From contig JAGXFO010000018.1 of NCBI GenBank assembly GCA_024637255.1, positions 89,772 to 153,771 on the forward strand: a stretch of DNA of 64,000 nucleotides, given 5' to 3'. Below, in pieces: positions 7,884 to 15,984 of the stretch; positions within the stretch are counted from its first letter, which is position 1; the number at the start of each line of letters is the position of its first letter. This DNA is from Sulfurovum sp. (GTDB taxonomy: Bacteria; Campylobacterota; Campylobacteria; Campylobacterales; Sulfurovaceae). The notes beneath the pieces were generated by a model. The model was not told the origin of the DNA. It worked only from the letters and a program-made list of their open reading frames with translations, and ran no database searches. The translations under genes and the position numbers were made by a program.

Positions 7884-9983
7884 CTAATCCTGTTGTGTGT
7901 AGAGCGAATGGTAATAGCCCTGAAGCTTCATTAGTTCATTATGAGAACCCTGTTCAACGACCAGACCCTTATCCATAACCAGTATTATGTCACAGTCTTT
8001 GACAGTGGAAAGACGGTGTGCAACCATGAACATCGTCCGTCCTTTTTTAATCGTGCTTAGATTGTTTTGTATGATCTTTTCAGACTCATAATCCAGAGCC
8101 GATGTTGCTTCGTCAAATATTAAAATACGAGGGTTAGTAAGCAATGCTCGGGCTATTGCTATGCGCTGACGCTGACCGCCTGAAAGTGACGAACCGCGTT
8201 CGCCAACTTGAGTGTCATACCCCTCAGGAAGTTCAGCAATAAACTCATCTGCACCGGCCATACGTGAGGCAGATATAATACTCTCCATCGGGGCATCGGG
8301 ACGGGTAAGTGAGATATTATCTTTGATGCTTCCGCTAAAAAGATAATTGTCCTGCAAGACAACACCTATGTTGTTACGCAGCCATTTTGGGTTCATATGA
8401 CGGATATCCACCCCATCTATATGGATCGCGCCTCCGGTTGGGAGATACAGACGCTGCAGGAGTTTAGCAATGGTGCTTTTTCCGCTTCCGCTTCGCCCTA
8501 CCAGACCTACACTATAGCCTGCAGGAAAATCTGCCGATATCCCCTTAAGTACTTGAGGACTGTCTGGGGCATAGGAGAAGGTAACATTTTCAAGTCTTAC
8601 CGAACCATCGAGTTTTGGAAGGGTAATCGCCTTATCGTTGGTCTGTTCAGTAGGTGTATTGAGAATATCACCTAAACGATCTACCGATAGCAGGGTTTGT
8701 TGAAATTCATTCCAAAGATTGACCAAACGCAAGACCGGGCCGCTGAACTGACTGGCAAACATCTGAAAGGCGATGAGTTGGCCCACACTGAGCTTACCAT
8801 CGAGTACAAGCGTCACTCCAACATATAACATAGAGATCGTCATGAGCTTTTGCAAAGCTCCCGATACACCGCCTAAAATATTAGAGAGGTTTGTCAGATG
8901 AAAGCCTGCATTGACATAGCGGGCAAGATAGTCTTCCCATTTTTGCTGCATCGAGCCCTCTAGTGCCAATGACTTAACAGTCTGAACACCCGTAACTGAC
9001 TCCACAAGATAGGAGTTTGACTGGGCACCCATTTGGAATTTATCTTCCAAACGACGGCGCAGTTCCGGAGTGATAAAGAGGTAAAGCAAAGCAATAACGC
9101 TCACAAATGCTAAGACAATCATTGTTAGTTTTACGCTATACAGTAGCATCACAGCGACAAAGACGCCCGAGAAAAGAACATCAATTATCAGAGTAACGGA
9201 CTTGTTAGCGATAAATTCGCGTATCTGATCAAGTTCTCGAACACGGGCAATAATATTTCCAACTTTACGTTTCTCGAAATAGGCCAAAGGCAGTGCTAAC
9301 AAGTGATGAAACAATTTAGCTCCGAGTTTAGCATCGATCTTGGACGTAGTATGTGCAAATAAATAGTTTCGTATTAAATTCAGAACTAACTCAAATACAG
9401 CCACAACAACAAAGGCAACAGCCAAGACATTTAAGGTCGTCATTGAGCGATGGACTAAGACCTTATCCAGAATCACCTGAGTGAAAAGCGGCGTGACCAA
9501 TCCAAAGAGTTGAATCACAAATGAAGTGATAAGTACTTCACTCATGACCTTTTTATACTTCATTATCTGATGAAAAAACCAACCAAACCCAAAACGAATA
9601 TGTTCAGAAAGTATCCTATGTTTAAGAACGATGACTTTGCCACTAGCTATCTCTTCATACGTCTCGTAACTCAGTGTATATGGTTCTTTAGAAGTCGTAT
9701 CATAGACAAGGAGCTCTTTTGCTTCTGTATTGACTTGAATCACACTCATGTAAGTGCCATCTTTTTTTAATACCAAAAGAGGTAGAGGATACGAAGCAAT
9801 CAATTTTTCGATATCTGTCTTTTTGATCGAGGCGCGGAAGCCTTGATGTTTTGCAATACGGCACAACTCTTCGATGCTTGGTTCATCATCACTAAGTGCA
9901 TACTCTTTAATGATACTTCGACTGTCTATAGAAATACGGTTCAGTTTTCCTGCGACTTCAAGGGAAACTAGTGCTGAGTGCAT
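7884..9983 (-). CDS. Type I secretion ABC transporter with C39-like domain (HlyB/LapB type)
   Basis: 699 residues. Residues 1-125 form a C39 peptidase-like domain without the catalytic Cys, the form that recognises RTX substrates but does not cleave them. Residues 150-430 hold the six-helix transmembrane domain. The C-terminal ATPase has Walker A GRSGSGKST, signature LSGGQRQRIAIARALL, Walker B ILIFDEATSALD and the switch His in VAHRLS. It exports a large, probably calcium-binding RTX-type protein in one step; no such substrate gene is in the window. The start overlaps the TolC-like fragment by 16 bases. Family call firm. Confidence 0.9.
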   Translation of the reverse strand: MHSALVSLEVAGKLNRISIDSRSIIKEYALSDDEPSIEELCRIAKHQGFRASIKKTDIEKLIASYPLPLLVLKKDGTYMSVIQVNTEAKELLVYDTTSKEPYTLSYETYEEIASGKVIVLKHRILSEHIRFGFGWFFHQIMKYKKVMSEVLITSFVIQLFGLVTPLFTQVILDKVLVHRSMTTLNVLAVAFVVVAVFELVLNLIRNYLFAHTTSKIDAKLGAKLFHHLLALPLAYFEKRKVGNIIARVRELDQIREFIANKSVTLIIDVLFSGVFVAVMLLYSVKLTMIVLAFVSVIALLYLFITPELRRRLEDKFQMGAQSNSYLVESVTGVQTVKSLALEGSMQQKWEDYLARYVNAGFHLTNLSNILGGVSGALQKLMTISMLYVGVTLVLDGKLSVGQLIAFQMFASQFSGPVLRLVNLWNEFQQTLLSVDRLGDILNTPTEQTNDKAITLPKLDGSVRLENVTFSYAPDSPQVLKGISADFPAGYSVGLVGRSGSGKSTIAKLLQRLYLPTGGAIHIDGVDIRHMNPKWLRNNIGVVLQDNYLFSGSIKDNISLTRPDAPMESIISASRMAGADEFIAELPEGYDTQVGERGSSLSGGQRQRIAIARALLTNPRILIFDEATSALDYESEKIIQNNLSTIKKGRTMFMVAHRLSTVKDCDIILVMDKGLVVEQGSHNELMKLQGYYHSLYTQQD

Positions 9984-10487
9984 TGATCAATCCCTCTGTA
10001 TAAGATACCCAACGAGGCTTTTTCATAAGCCGCCTCACTCTGTTCTGTTCTCAAATTCAACTCTCTTTCCAGTCCTTCAAGCTTGGCATTAAGCTCGCTT
10101 ATACTGTCTATCTGCTGATTGTCCCTAAGTCGATCGACCATTCCTATCTTCTCTTGAGTCACATCAAGGAGATTCTGGTCTTTCTCTTGTAGGGCCTCTA
10201 AGTGCATGATCTTTTCGCTTTTTGATCTTGCATCATATTCATACTCACGATTATGCAAATCGCGTTCTTGCTTGATACGCAACAGTTCATAACGTAATCT
10301 CTCAGACTCACTGTTATATTTAAAGCCTTCAAATATATTCATCCTTACGGAAAATCCAATCTTCCAACTGTTCTTTCTGACATCTTCATATGAATCATAG
10401 GCATCTTCAGGGTCCGAGCCATACATATAATAGTTCCCGTACATTGCAAGTTTAGGAAGCTGAGAACTGTTGTGCATAGAGATTTCT
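9968..10487 (-). pseudogene. TolC-like outer-membrane channel gene, N-terminus lost
   Basis: About 170 residues of the C-terminal half of a TolC-family channel remain: QLPKLAMYGNYYMYG, the strand NSWKIGFSVRMNIFEG, then a long heptad helix ending GILYRGID. A complete channel needs about 430-480 residues. Upstream the frame runs into an IS21 istA start, with the junction near 10480-10488. The IS insertion plus deletion removed the signal peptide and first repeat. The fragment overlaps the ABC transporter start by 16 bases, so the three genes were an operon. Without this channel the system needs a TolC from elsewhere. Confidence 0.75.
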
Positions 10488-10758
10488 TCTTGCTTTTGGC
10501 GATCTCTTTATGAATATACTCTACATCTGGAAGCGGTCTGTCTTTAGAGATTCTGGGCAGGTTCTTTTCTGGAAAGAGTATTTCATAAATGACATCTTCC
10601 CCCATAGATAAAAACGTATCTATGCTATAGATGGTTATCTCAAACCTTTTACAGTAGTCAGAGACCGTTGAGCTTGGTACATTGACACTTCTGCTTATTT
10701 GCCTGTAAGATAATTCTGAAATGTATTTTAACCTTAGAATATCTTTGATCTTTTTCAT
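10480..10758 (-). pseudogene. istA: IS21-family IstA N-terminal remnant
   Basis: Starting at 10758 the minus strand encodes MKKIKDILRLKY, ISELSYRQISRSVNVPSSTV and, further on, LPDVEYIHKEIAKS: the helix-turn-helix start of an IstA transposase. The frame then continues out of register into TolC-like DNA, giving a meaningless tail. The start at 10758 is chosen over the one at 10773 because GAGGAG lies between them, well spaced for the inner ATG. The DDE core is missing. IS21-type end repeats lie just upstream. Confidence 0.8.
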
Positions 10759-10773
10759 AGAAAGTCTCCTCAT

Positions 10774-10851
10774 TTTTACCCTTGTTATTTTTAAACAAGT
10801 GTAGTTAAATTTTTAGAGATTTTTCTACTGATAAACTTTCCGCCGTTTTAC
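10774..10851. promoter_or_regulatory. Leader of the istA fragment
   Basis: This short AT-rich stretch separates the istA start from the IS end repeats. A GAGGAG ribosome site lies at its left edge. The heptamer GTAGTTAAATT also occurs near 6392, which may reflect shared IS leader sequence. Confidence 0.3.
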
Positions 10852-10972
10852 ATTCGGACACCCAGCCGTTTTTAAAAAAACTGTCCGAATACTAATCGGC
10901 TAGCTGTCCGAGAACAAAACGGCTGGGTGTCCGAGTACTAATCGGCGAAGTGTCCGAATGGGTCCGGCGTGA
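10852..10972. repeat. IS21-type terminal region with multiple short repeats
   Basis: CGGACACCCAGCCGTTTT at about 10854-10871 is repeated inverted at 10914-10932 (AAAACGGCTGGGTGTCCG). The units CTGTCCGAATACTAATCGGC, TGTCCGAGTACTAATCGGC and TGTCCGAATG repeat in tandem between 10880 and 10962. Several internal copies near one end are typical for IS21-family transposase binding. The outer end lies near 10972, directly against the resolvase remnant. Confidence 0.7.
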
Positions 10973-11134
10973 GCACGAGTCAGTTCAACGGGGCAAAATT
11001 TACAATTAGAGGCATTAGAAAAAGCTGGATGCGAGAAAATCTTTCAAGAAAAGAAAAGCGGCACTAAAACATACAGCCGTCCAGAACTCCAAAAGGCTCT
11101 AGACTCTGTAAGGAATGTAGATGCCCTAATTGTT
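10973..11134 (+). pseudogene. Serine resolvase fragment (TnpR-like)
   Basis: Frame from 10973: ARVSSTGQNLQ, LEALEKAGCEKIFQEKKSGT, RPELQKALDSVRNVDALIV. These match the catalytic N-terminal domain of Tn3-type resolvases (conserved S in RVSS). The segment before the catalytic Ser is replaced by IS21 end sequence, and the frame passes directly into an IS256-type transposase fragment at about 11135, so it is a chimera of two broken genes. Confidence 0.75.
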
Positions 11135-11345
11135 ATGTACCCCTGTGTATGGCTTGATGCTATATACTACAAAAAATGTCTCTAAAACAGTATATGCCAT
11201 TTTTGGGACTTTATATCAGTGAGAATGAAAGGGCTAACTTCTAGCCACATGTACTCGCCGACTTGCAGAACTGTAGTGCAGAAGATAGACTGATTACTTC
11301 AGTGGATGGCTTGTGGGGGGAAAGATCTCTTGGGGGGCATAAATC
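11135..11345 (+). pseudogene. IS256-family transposase, central fragment
   Basis: MYPCVWLDAIYYK (11135-11173) followed, after a frame change, by FLGLYISENERANF, a stop, HVLADLQNCSAEDR and SVDGLWGE. This is the core of IS256-type Mutator transposases around the first catalytic Asp (VWLDA) and the DG motif. It has a frameshift and an in-frame stop and lacks the ends of the gene. Confidence 0.7.
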
Positions 11346-11418
11346 TAACTGTGTAAATTTTAAAAAGTAGATTTATTTGATATAGTAGTCAAGTAAATCA
11401 CTCTAAAAGGATTTACAT

Positions 11419-11610
11419 ATGAGCTTACTAAATACAGAAGAGTTAAAAAGACAGACCAAAGAGGGAACCTTTACCTCTTTGGATGATATCACCAATGAGT
11501 TTAAGAACATACTTAAATAAGTGATACAGGCAGCTTTAGCTGAAGAACTAACTTCCCACTTGGGTTACAATAAACACGAAACTTCAGACACAATAGACTA
11601 CCGTAATGAA
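11419..11610 (+). pseudogene. IS256-family transposase, N-terminal fragment
   Basis: ATG at 11419 has a ribosome site AAAGGA 9 bases upstream. It gives MSLLNTEELKRQ, then a TAA at 11518-11520, then VIQAALAEELTSHLGYNKHE. LxEELxxHLGYxKHE is the N-terminal signature of the IS256 family. It lies downstream of the central fragment above, so the two pieces are not collinear and come from different copies or a rearrangement. Confidence 0.7.
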
Positions 11611-11707
11611 ATTAAATTTTTAATTCATAAGATGCTTCAGGATTTGCTCTATATGCAAGTTGCTCAAATAAGACTGAAGTAGATTTAAAATGATTCACTG
11701 GTGTAGC

Positions 11708-12175
11708 CTAGCACAGCGCATCAATTATGTCGACATATGAATGTTTTGATACTTTTATTTTATTTTTTAAAATTATGGGTTTTACAACTCCTGCACGAGA
11801 ACTATAAATTTCAGCATTTACAAGGCTGTCAGTTGCAATAGCATAAGCTATTATTGCATTCTGATGATTCTTAATTGTGTTGAGTTGTGTTTCATTAATT
11901 TTGAAAGTATCTGGGAAGGATGATTGCATAGGACGTTCAGCCATAAAGTTAACTATAAAATAAGCAACTTTCTTAAATGGATTTGAATTTTCTATACCGT
12001 CTTTATGAGGGAAGTCTTGTCTTACTAAATGAAGAACAGCTACTAACCTTTGATCATCAATCTCAAAGGATTCAAAACCCAGCTCAGCACAAAAACTATC
12101 AATATAACTGAGAAGGTTTCTTAAGTCATAATATACATTTTTATCTTTTGAATCCCCAAGAATATTGTATATCAT
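11708..12175 (-). CDS. Hypothetical protein, second gene of a small pair
   Basis: 155 residues, no signal peptide or membrane helix. It contains SNPFKKVAYFIVNFMAERPM in the middle and a C-terminal Lys-rich strand (ILKNKIKVSKHSYVD). I do not recognise the family. Its ATG follows directly on the stop of the 70-residue gene (TAAATG), so the two are translationally coupled. The pair lies between IS256 debris and the RelA/SpoT-NdpA pair, in a setting typical of defence or toxin-antitoxin genes, but nothing in the sequence shows a function. Confidence 0.5.
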   Translation of the reverse strand: MIYNILGDSKDKNVYYDLRNLLSYIDSFCAELGFESFEIDDQRLVAVLHLVRQDFPHKDGIENSNPFKKVAYFIVNFMAERPMQSSFPDTFKINETQLNTIKNHQNAIIAYAIATDSLVNAEIYSSRAGVVKPIILKNKIKVSKHSYVDIIDALC

Positions 12176-12388
12176 TTATGCAATAGCTGCCATTAATGAT
12201 TTTGCACTAGCTGCACCAAGGTCTCCAGCTTTTTCAAAGCTTTCAACAACTCTTAAATTCCCTCTTGCATTAGAGGCATCAAATGGTTTAACCATATTAG
12301 CCGATAGTTGAACAGGAATAGTAATTCCAATTACATCACTCTGAGTTCTTAATACTCTTAATGATATTATATTTTGTTGGTTTTGCAT
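12176..12388 (-). CDS. Small hypothetical protein, first gene of a pair
   Basis: 70 residues from the ATG at 12388, which has a strong AAGGAG 5-6 bases upstream; a longer frame back to 12433 lacks such a site. The sequence is rich in Ser, Ala and Asn and ends AASAKSLMAAIA. No motif recognised. Size and coupling to a larger downstream partner recall toxin-antitoxin or two-component immunity genes, but this is inference only. Confidence 0.55.
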   Translation of the reverse strand: MQNQQNIISLRVLRTQSDVIGITIPVQLSANMVKPFDASNARGNLRVVESFEKAGDLGAASAKSLMAAIA

Positions 12389-12433
12389 GTTGATTCTCCT
12401 TTTTATGCTTTCTTTAATATGTTTATAAATCAC

Positions 12434-12873
12434 TATCCAATATAGTCATAAATAAAAATTTTGCGTATTGTACCCAACTTTAGCTTTCTTTAATATTTAA
12501 AAGTAAATTTATTTCATTTAATCATTTAAAATTAATATTTTGGGTTTAATTATCATAACATACGTAGGTGTATAAAGTGTATATTCTTAGATATATTACA
12601 CACATATGTTACATTGTGATACATATTAGTTGTAAATATATAGAATTTCTCTTCATAGCGTGGATGTATCTAGCTATATGATTAGAAATAAATTGTACAT
12701 CTTCTTTTGGAATAATCTCTTTTTGACTATTAATAAATGATTTGAACGCTATACGCATTTTATACGTTTATATTCAGAATCCTCGCAACAAGGTTGCAGT
12801 AAGTCATAATTTGTTCATCGCTGATATTAGCTGTTTGAGAGGCGTATACCCGAATGACGATAATTGGAAAAGA
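12434..12873. other. AT-rich gap with possible decayed reading frames
   Basis: 440 bases. On the minus strand a 49-codon frame (12609-12758, starting MRIAFKSFINSQKEII) has no good ribosome site. Just upstream in another frame QTANISDEQIMTYCNLVARI ends at a stop. They may be pieces of one lost gene, but I cannot assign either. No repeat or RNA gene is seen. Confidence 0.3.
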
Positions 12874-13839
12874 TTAATCTCTATCGGCCATTGAAATCCC
12901 AAGTTGTGTAAAATACGGGCGTAGCTCTTCTTGTGTCATTTCCCATTTCTCTTTGGCCTCAAATCTGTGATATTGGCACATGTAGTAAATAAAATAAATT
13001 ACAGGTTGAGAATTTAAAAAAGTTTGATCTTTGTATAATTTCACAGCATCATCAAACTGATCAAAAATGTGAGGGTCTTTAAATTCACCGGTATTAATTC
13101 TCTGAAGATAAAACTGAAGAATATGAATATTTGTTTTGGAAGCATCTGGGAAATAATCAATGGTGTTATGAATCTTCTCTTTCAACAATTTATACAGTTG
13201 AAAAACTGGAAGTTCTGACATACCATCGCTGACTTTTTGGAAATATTCATCTGTAGTTTCCAAAAAAGCCATACTCCTTGCTACGGTTCTTTTAATATCG
13301 CCCGTAGGATCAAAGTTTGACTTATAGACCCTATCATGCGTTAACTCGCTATAGGCATGCTGCAAGAGCGTACGTACCTGTATTTCACACGGTGTACCAA
13401 TTGGAATTATAACATCATTACTATTGATGTCACTTTTTGCTGACACCACAAAGTGCATAGACTGATAATCAAAAGTAAGCGGTTCATTTTCACGCTCTTT
13501 TTCATAGTCCCTATCCTTCGAAGCATTCCATTCTGGTATGGATTCAATAATGCTACAAATAGCTTTTATGTCTTCATCCAAAAGAGCTACAAAACGTATC
13601 CCAACTTTATCTGTAATGTCATTATAAGGGTCAGCATAATTTTTCCCACGATAAAAAGCTTTTGCAATAATAGAGTCTGTATCTTTTACTCGTGGAGAAG
13701 AAACAACCTTTAGCAATTTAGAAGGGTCTAGCCCATTCTCTTTCAGAACTTCAAAGATTTTTTCCGATACATATTTTCCCCATGCTTCAAAGATATGTTG
13801 TTCAGCTCCGTATTTATTACGAAACTCTTCTTTTGTCAT
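12874..13839 (-). CDS. RelA/SpoT-domain protein (putative alarmone synthetase)
   Basis: 321 residues. The synthetase fold is shown by ITDKVGIRFVALL (about 77-90), the FDYQSMHFVV strand and the active-site segment EIQVRTLLQHAYSELTHD. This protein lacks the HD hydrolase and C-terminal TGS/ACT domains of long RSH enzymes; the C-terminal 120 residues are helical and unassigned. It would transfer pyrophosphate to a nucleotide; similar stand-alone domains act as alarmone synthetases or as toxins. Its ATG overlaps the stop of the NdpA-like gene by 4 bases. The coupling to a nucleoid-binding protein is unusual. The fold is quite sure, the product is not. Confidence 0.75.
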   Translation of the reverse strand: MTKEEFRNKYGAEQHIFEAWGKYVSEKIFEVLKENGLDPSKLLKVVSSPRVKDTDSIIAKAFYRGKNYADPYNDITDKVGIRFVALLDEDIKAICSIIESIPEWNASKDRDYEKERENEPLTFDYQSMHFVVSAKSDINSNDVIIPIGTPCEIQVRTLLQHAYSELTHDRVYKSNFDPTGDIKRTVARSMAFLETTDEYFQKVSDGMSELPVFQLYKLLKEKIHNTIDYFPDASKTNIHILQFYLQRINTGEFKDPHIFDQFDDAVKLYKDQTFLNSQPVIYFIYYMCQYHRFEAKEKWEMTQEELRPYFTQLGISMADRD

Positions 13840-14918
13840 CGATCCATGCCTTCAATATGTCCAAGTATCCGGACAGTAGTGCTAACTATCGCACCATTGT
13901 CATCTTGCTCTCTATTTTGTATAGTAACCTTATCATCAAACCCCTCAGAAGGACCGAATATTTTAATATTCCCACTAAAATATACTTTTCTCATTTTAAG
14001 TTTCGTTCTAATATCTGCAATATCTTTCTGAATACTTCTATTAAAATTTTCATCCCTAAAAACTTCAGTACGCATATGGAGTGAATACTCATCACGCTTT
14101 GTGGGTTGAGTAATATACCGGTCCGCAAAATCAGTGATACTGATAGTTGTTTGTGCATCTGATTTCATATAGGAATATAAGTAGGTATTTAAGTCATATT
14201 TTTCTTCATCCCCCAAGGCAGAATTATTGATATAAGCTTTTGTGCCGTTATAAAATTTAGTAGTAAAATACTTATTTGTATGAAGCATATCACATCCAAG
14301 GAAGGCAGAATAAAAATATAATGCCATTCCTTGTTCTTCTGTTTTTGACATATTATGATCATATACAAATACTTTTGTTGCATTCTCTCTCCGAACAAAT
14401 GCACCTATTTTATACATACGTTGTTGGGGAGTCAACAAAATATCATTTACATAGCTCATTGCATTTTCACCAGATTTTCTAAAGCCATCTTGCCATTCAG
14501 CTTTGATAACAAGTAGGAATTTTGAGAGTTCAAAGCCTGTTGACCCTTTGAGCACCACAACGACTCCCCCAGGAAGATTTCTTGAATGCTGAGATCTTGC
14601 AAGTTTTCTGGTAATTTCTTTTGATCGTTCAATAAAAACAAGATCATCTTCATATTCGTTGAAAATCGTATCAACATGAAAATAAACAGACCCTTCATCG
14701 CGTTCAGAAATATCCATTTCTACTGACTTTGAATCCATGCCAATTGCAGCTACAATACGATCCCCTAGAACCCGTAAACCATCTTGATCAAGAACAGTTA
14801 TTTCCTCATTTAACCTTGGCGGAACGACTTGCCTTGCATTATCGAGTTTAAATATTTCATGAATCATCATTTTTTCAATTTGGAAATTAGCGAACTCAGC
14901 TATTTGTACTGGTGGCAT
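13836..14918 (-). CDS. Nucleoid-associated NdpA/YejK-like protein
   Basis: 360 residues from the ATG at 14918, which has AAAGG 7 bases upstream; the frame is open to 15128 but that extension looks unlike the family. The start FANFQIEKMMIHEIFKL resembles the NdpA (37-kDa nucleoid-associated) family, whose members begin with a strand-helix containing HxI/HxF. The C-terminus has a strand-rich region (MRKVYFSGNIKIFG). NdpA proteins bind the nucleoid; homologues occur in phage-defence loci. It is the first gene of a two-gene operon with the RelA/SpoT protein. The family call is moderate. Confidence 0.6.
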   Translation of the reverse strand: MPPVQIAEFANFQIEKMMIHEIFKLDNARQVVPPRLNEEITVLDQDGLRVLGDRIVAAIGMDSKSVEMDISERDEGSVYFHVDTIFNEYEDDLVFIERSKEITRKLARSQHSRNLPGGVVVVLKGSTGFELSKFLLVIKAEWQDGFRKSGENAMSYVNDILLTPQQRMYKIGAFVRRENATKVFVYDHNMSKTEEQGMALYFYSAFLGCDMLHTNKYFTTKFYNGTKAYINNSALGDEEKYDLNTYLYSYMKSDAQTTISITDFADRYITQPTKRDEYSLHMRTEVFRDENFNRSIQKDIADIRTKLKMRKVYFSGNIKIFGPSEGFDDKVTIQNREQDDNGAIVSTTVRILGHIEGMDR

Positions 14919-15203
14919 TTTTGACCTTTCTGATAAGATTTTTATTAATATAAAAATGATGGGCGCTACAACTCCAGTAAAGACCATCATTCTTTTCAAT
15001 TTGTCGTATTCTCCACATTGATTATTTCTCGGGATAAAGTATATTCTGAACACACCATTAGGAATCATCTTGTCGCGCTGATAGTTTGAGCAATTATACC
15101 CTTGGTGATACCCGATGAATTGTATCATAGTACATTGGAATTATAGTATAGTTTATTGGGAATGGCACCTGCAGCCTATAGTCTTTATGCACAACTAATT
15201 GAG

Positions 15204-15481
15204 TCACTCAAGAAATACGTCCATTCTTTTTCTTATATTCTTGTAAGACTGTACAGCAATTGCATATCCAACCAAAGTACCATTATCTTTGGCAGTTGCG
15301 ATATAGGTATTGTCCATCACCGTCCATTCTATTAGCTTACTATGAAGAAGTTTTATACGATTTCAGTGTCTACCTGAAGTTGTCCCCTAAAAAATCTATA
15401 ATGATTAGAACAAGGATCTGTCATTTCATTGATTAAATGACTATTATAAAGTTCTGATTCTATTTGAAATTCTATATTCAC
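15204..15481 (-). pseudogene. Broken small gene, possibly a GNAT acetyltransferase
   Basis: A GTG at 15481 follows GGGAG and opens VNIEFQIESELYNSHLINEM to a stop at about 15356. In the next frame the sequence continues WTVMDNTYIATAKDNGTLVG then YAIAVQSYKNIRKRM to a stop at 15204. The TYIATAKDNGTLVGYAI strand pattern is like GNAT N-acetyltransferases. One frameshift near 15360 separates the halves. A gene of about 90 codons is short for the fold, so the call is tentative. Confidence 0.4.
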
Positions 15482-15759
15482 ACTTTTCTCCCTTTTCATT
15501 ATTTGACATTTAAGTCAAGAAAATATGTTGTACTGTAATATGCTTGATACCCTATCCTTGTCTTTTCTGTCAAAAAAATCATAATGCAAACTCAATACTC
15601 TCATAATCTTTTTTAATTGCTGAATGCGTATTCCGCACAGTATCTGTTTCGCATAATAGTTACACTCAACCTAGTAAACATATAGATCCAAATTTTCAGC
15701 ATCTTCTTCTAAAATTGAGATTGTGCCGTCGGCATCTCTTAATCTCTGGGCCTCATTAG

Positions 15760-15799
15760 CGTCATCCTTAAAACCATTGGTATGGTTTTAAGGATGACG
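15760..15799. repeat. Perfect 18-base inverted repeat with 4-base loop
   Basis: CGTCATCCTTAAAACCAT at 15760-15777 and its exact complement at 15782-15799 flank TGGT. No T-run follows on either strand, so it is not a standard terminator. It lies just before the IS30 fragment and could be an IS end structure or a small hairpin element. Confidence 0.6.
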
Positions 15800-15859
15800 T
15801 TTGCAAAAGGGTAAGTGTTTTTCGTAACTAGAGAAGATGTAAGAAGTAGAAGATAAGCC

Positions 15860-15945
15860 CAACCATCAGATCTAGTGAAACTCTTGGCTGGAGAACACCT
15901 CATAAATTGTTTTATGAACTTGAAAGGCAACCTGAGAAAATATAG
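15860..15945 (+). pseudogene. IS30-family transposase C-terminal remnant
   Basis: ETLGWRTPHKLFYEL (from about 15877) ending QPEKI and TAG at 15943-15945 matches the conserved end of IS30 transposases (PRKTLGWKTPxEL). Only about 25 codons are recognisable. Confidence 0.65.
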
Positions 15946-15984
15946 GATATTTTGAACTTAGGGATTGCATTTAAGATTTAAATT

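Larger units (their letters stand above)
15129..15984. other. Gap of gene and IS debris
   Basis: This 856-base stretch holds a broken acetyltransferase-like frame, an 18-base perfect hairpin and an IS30 fragment, each listed. Between about 15482 and 15740, I see nothing assignable. Confidence 0.4.

Noticed and set aside
14919..15128. N-terminal extension of the NdpA-like gene to the ATG at 15128
   Set aside because: The extension has a hydrophobic helix and mixed sequence unlike the family, and the ATG at 14918 has a proper AAAGG site.
15739..15930. 63-codon minus-strand frame over the hairpin and IS30 fragment
   Set aside because: It runs antisense to the recognisable IS30 remnant and has no ribosome site.
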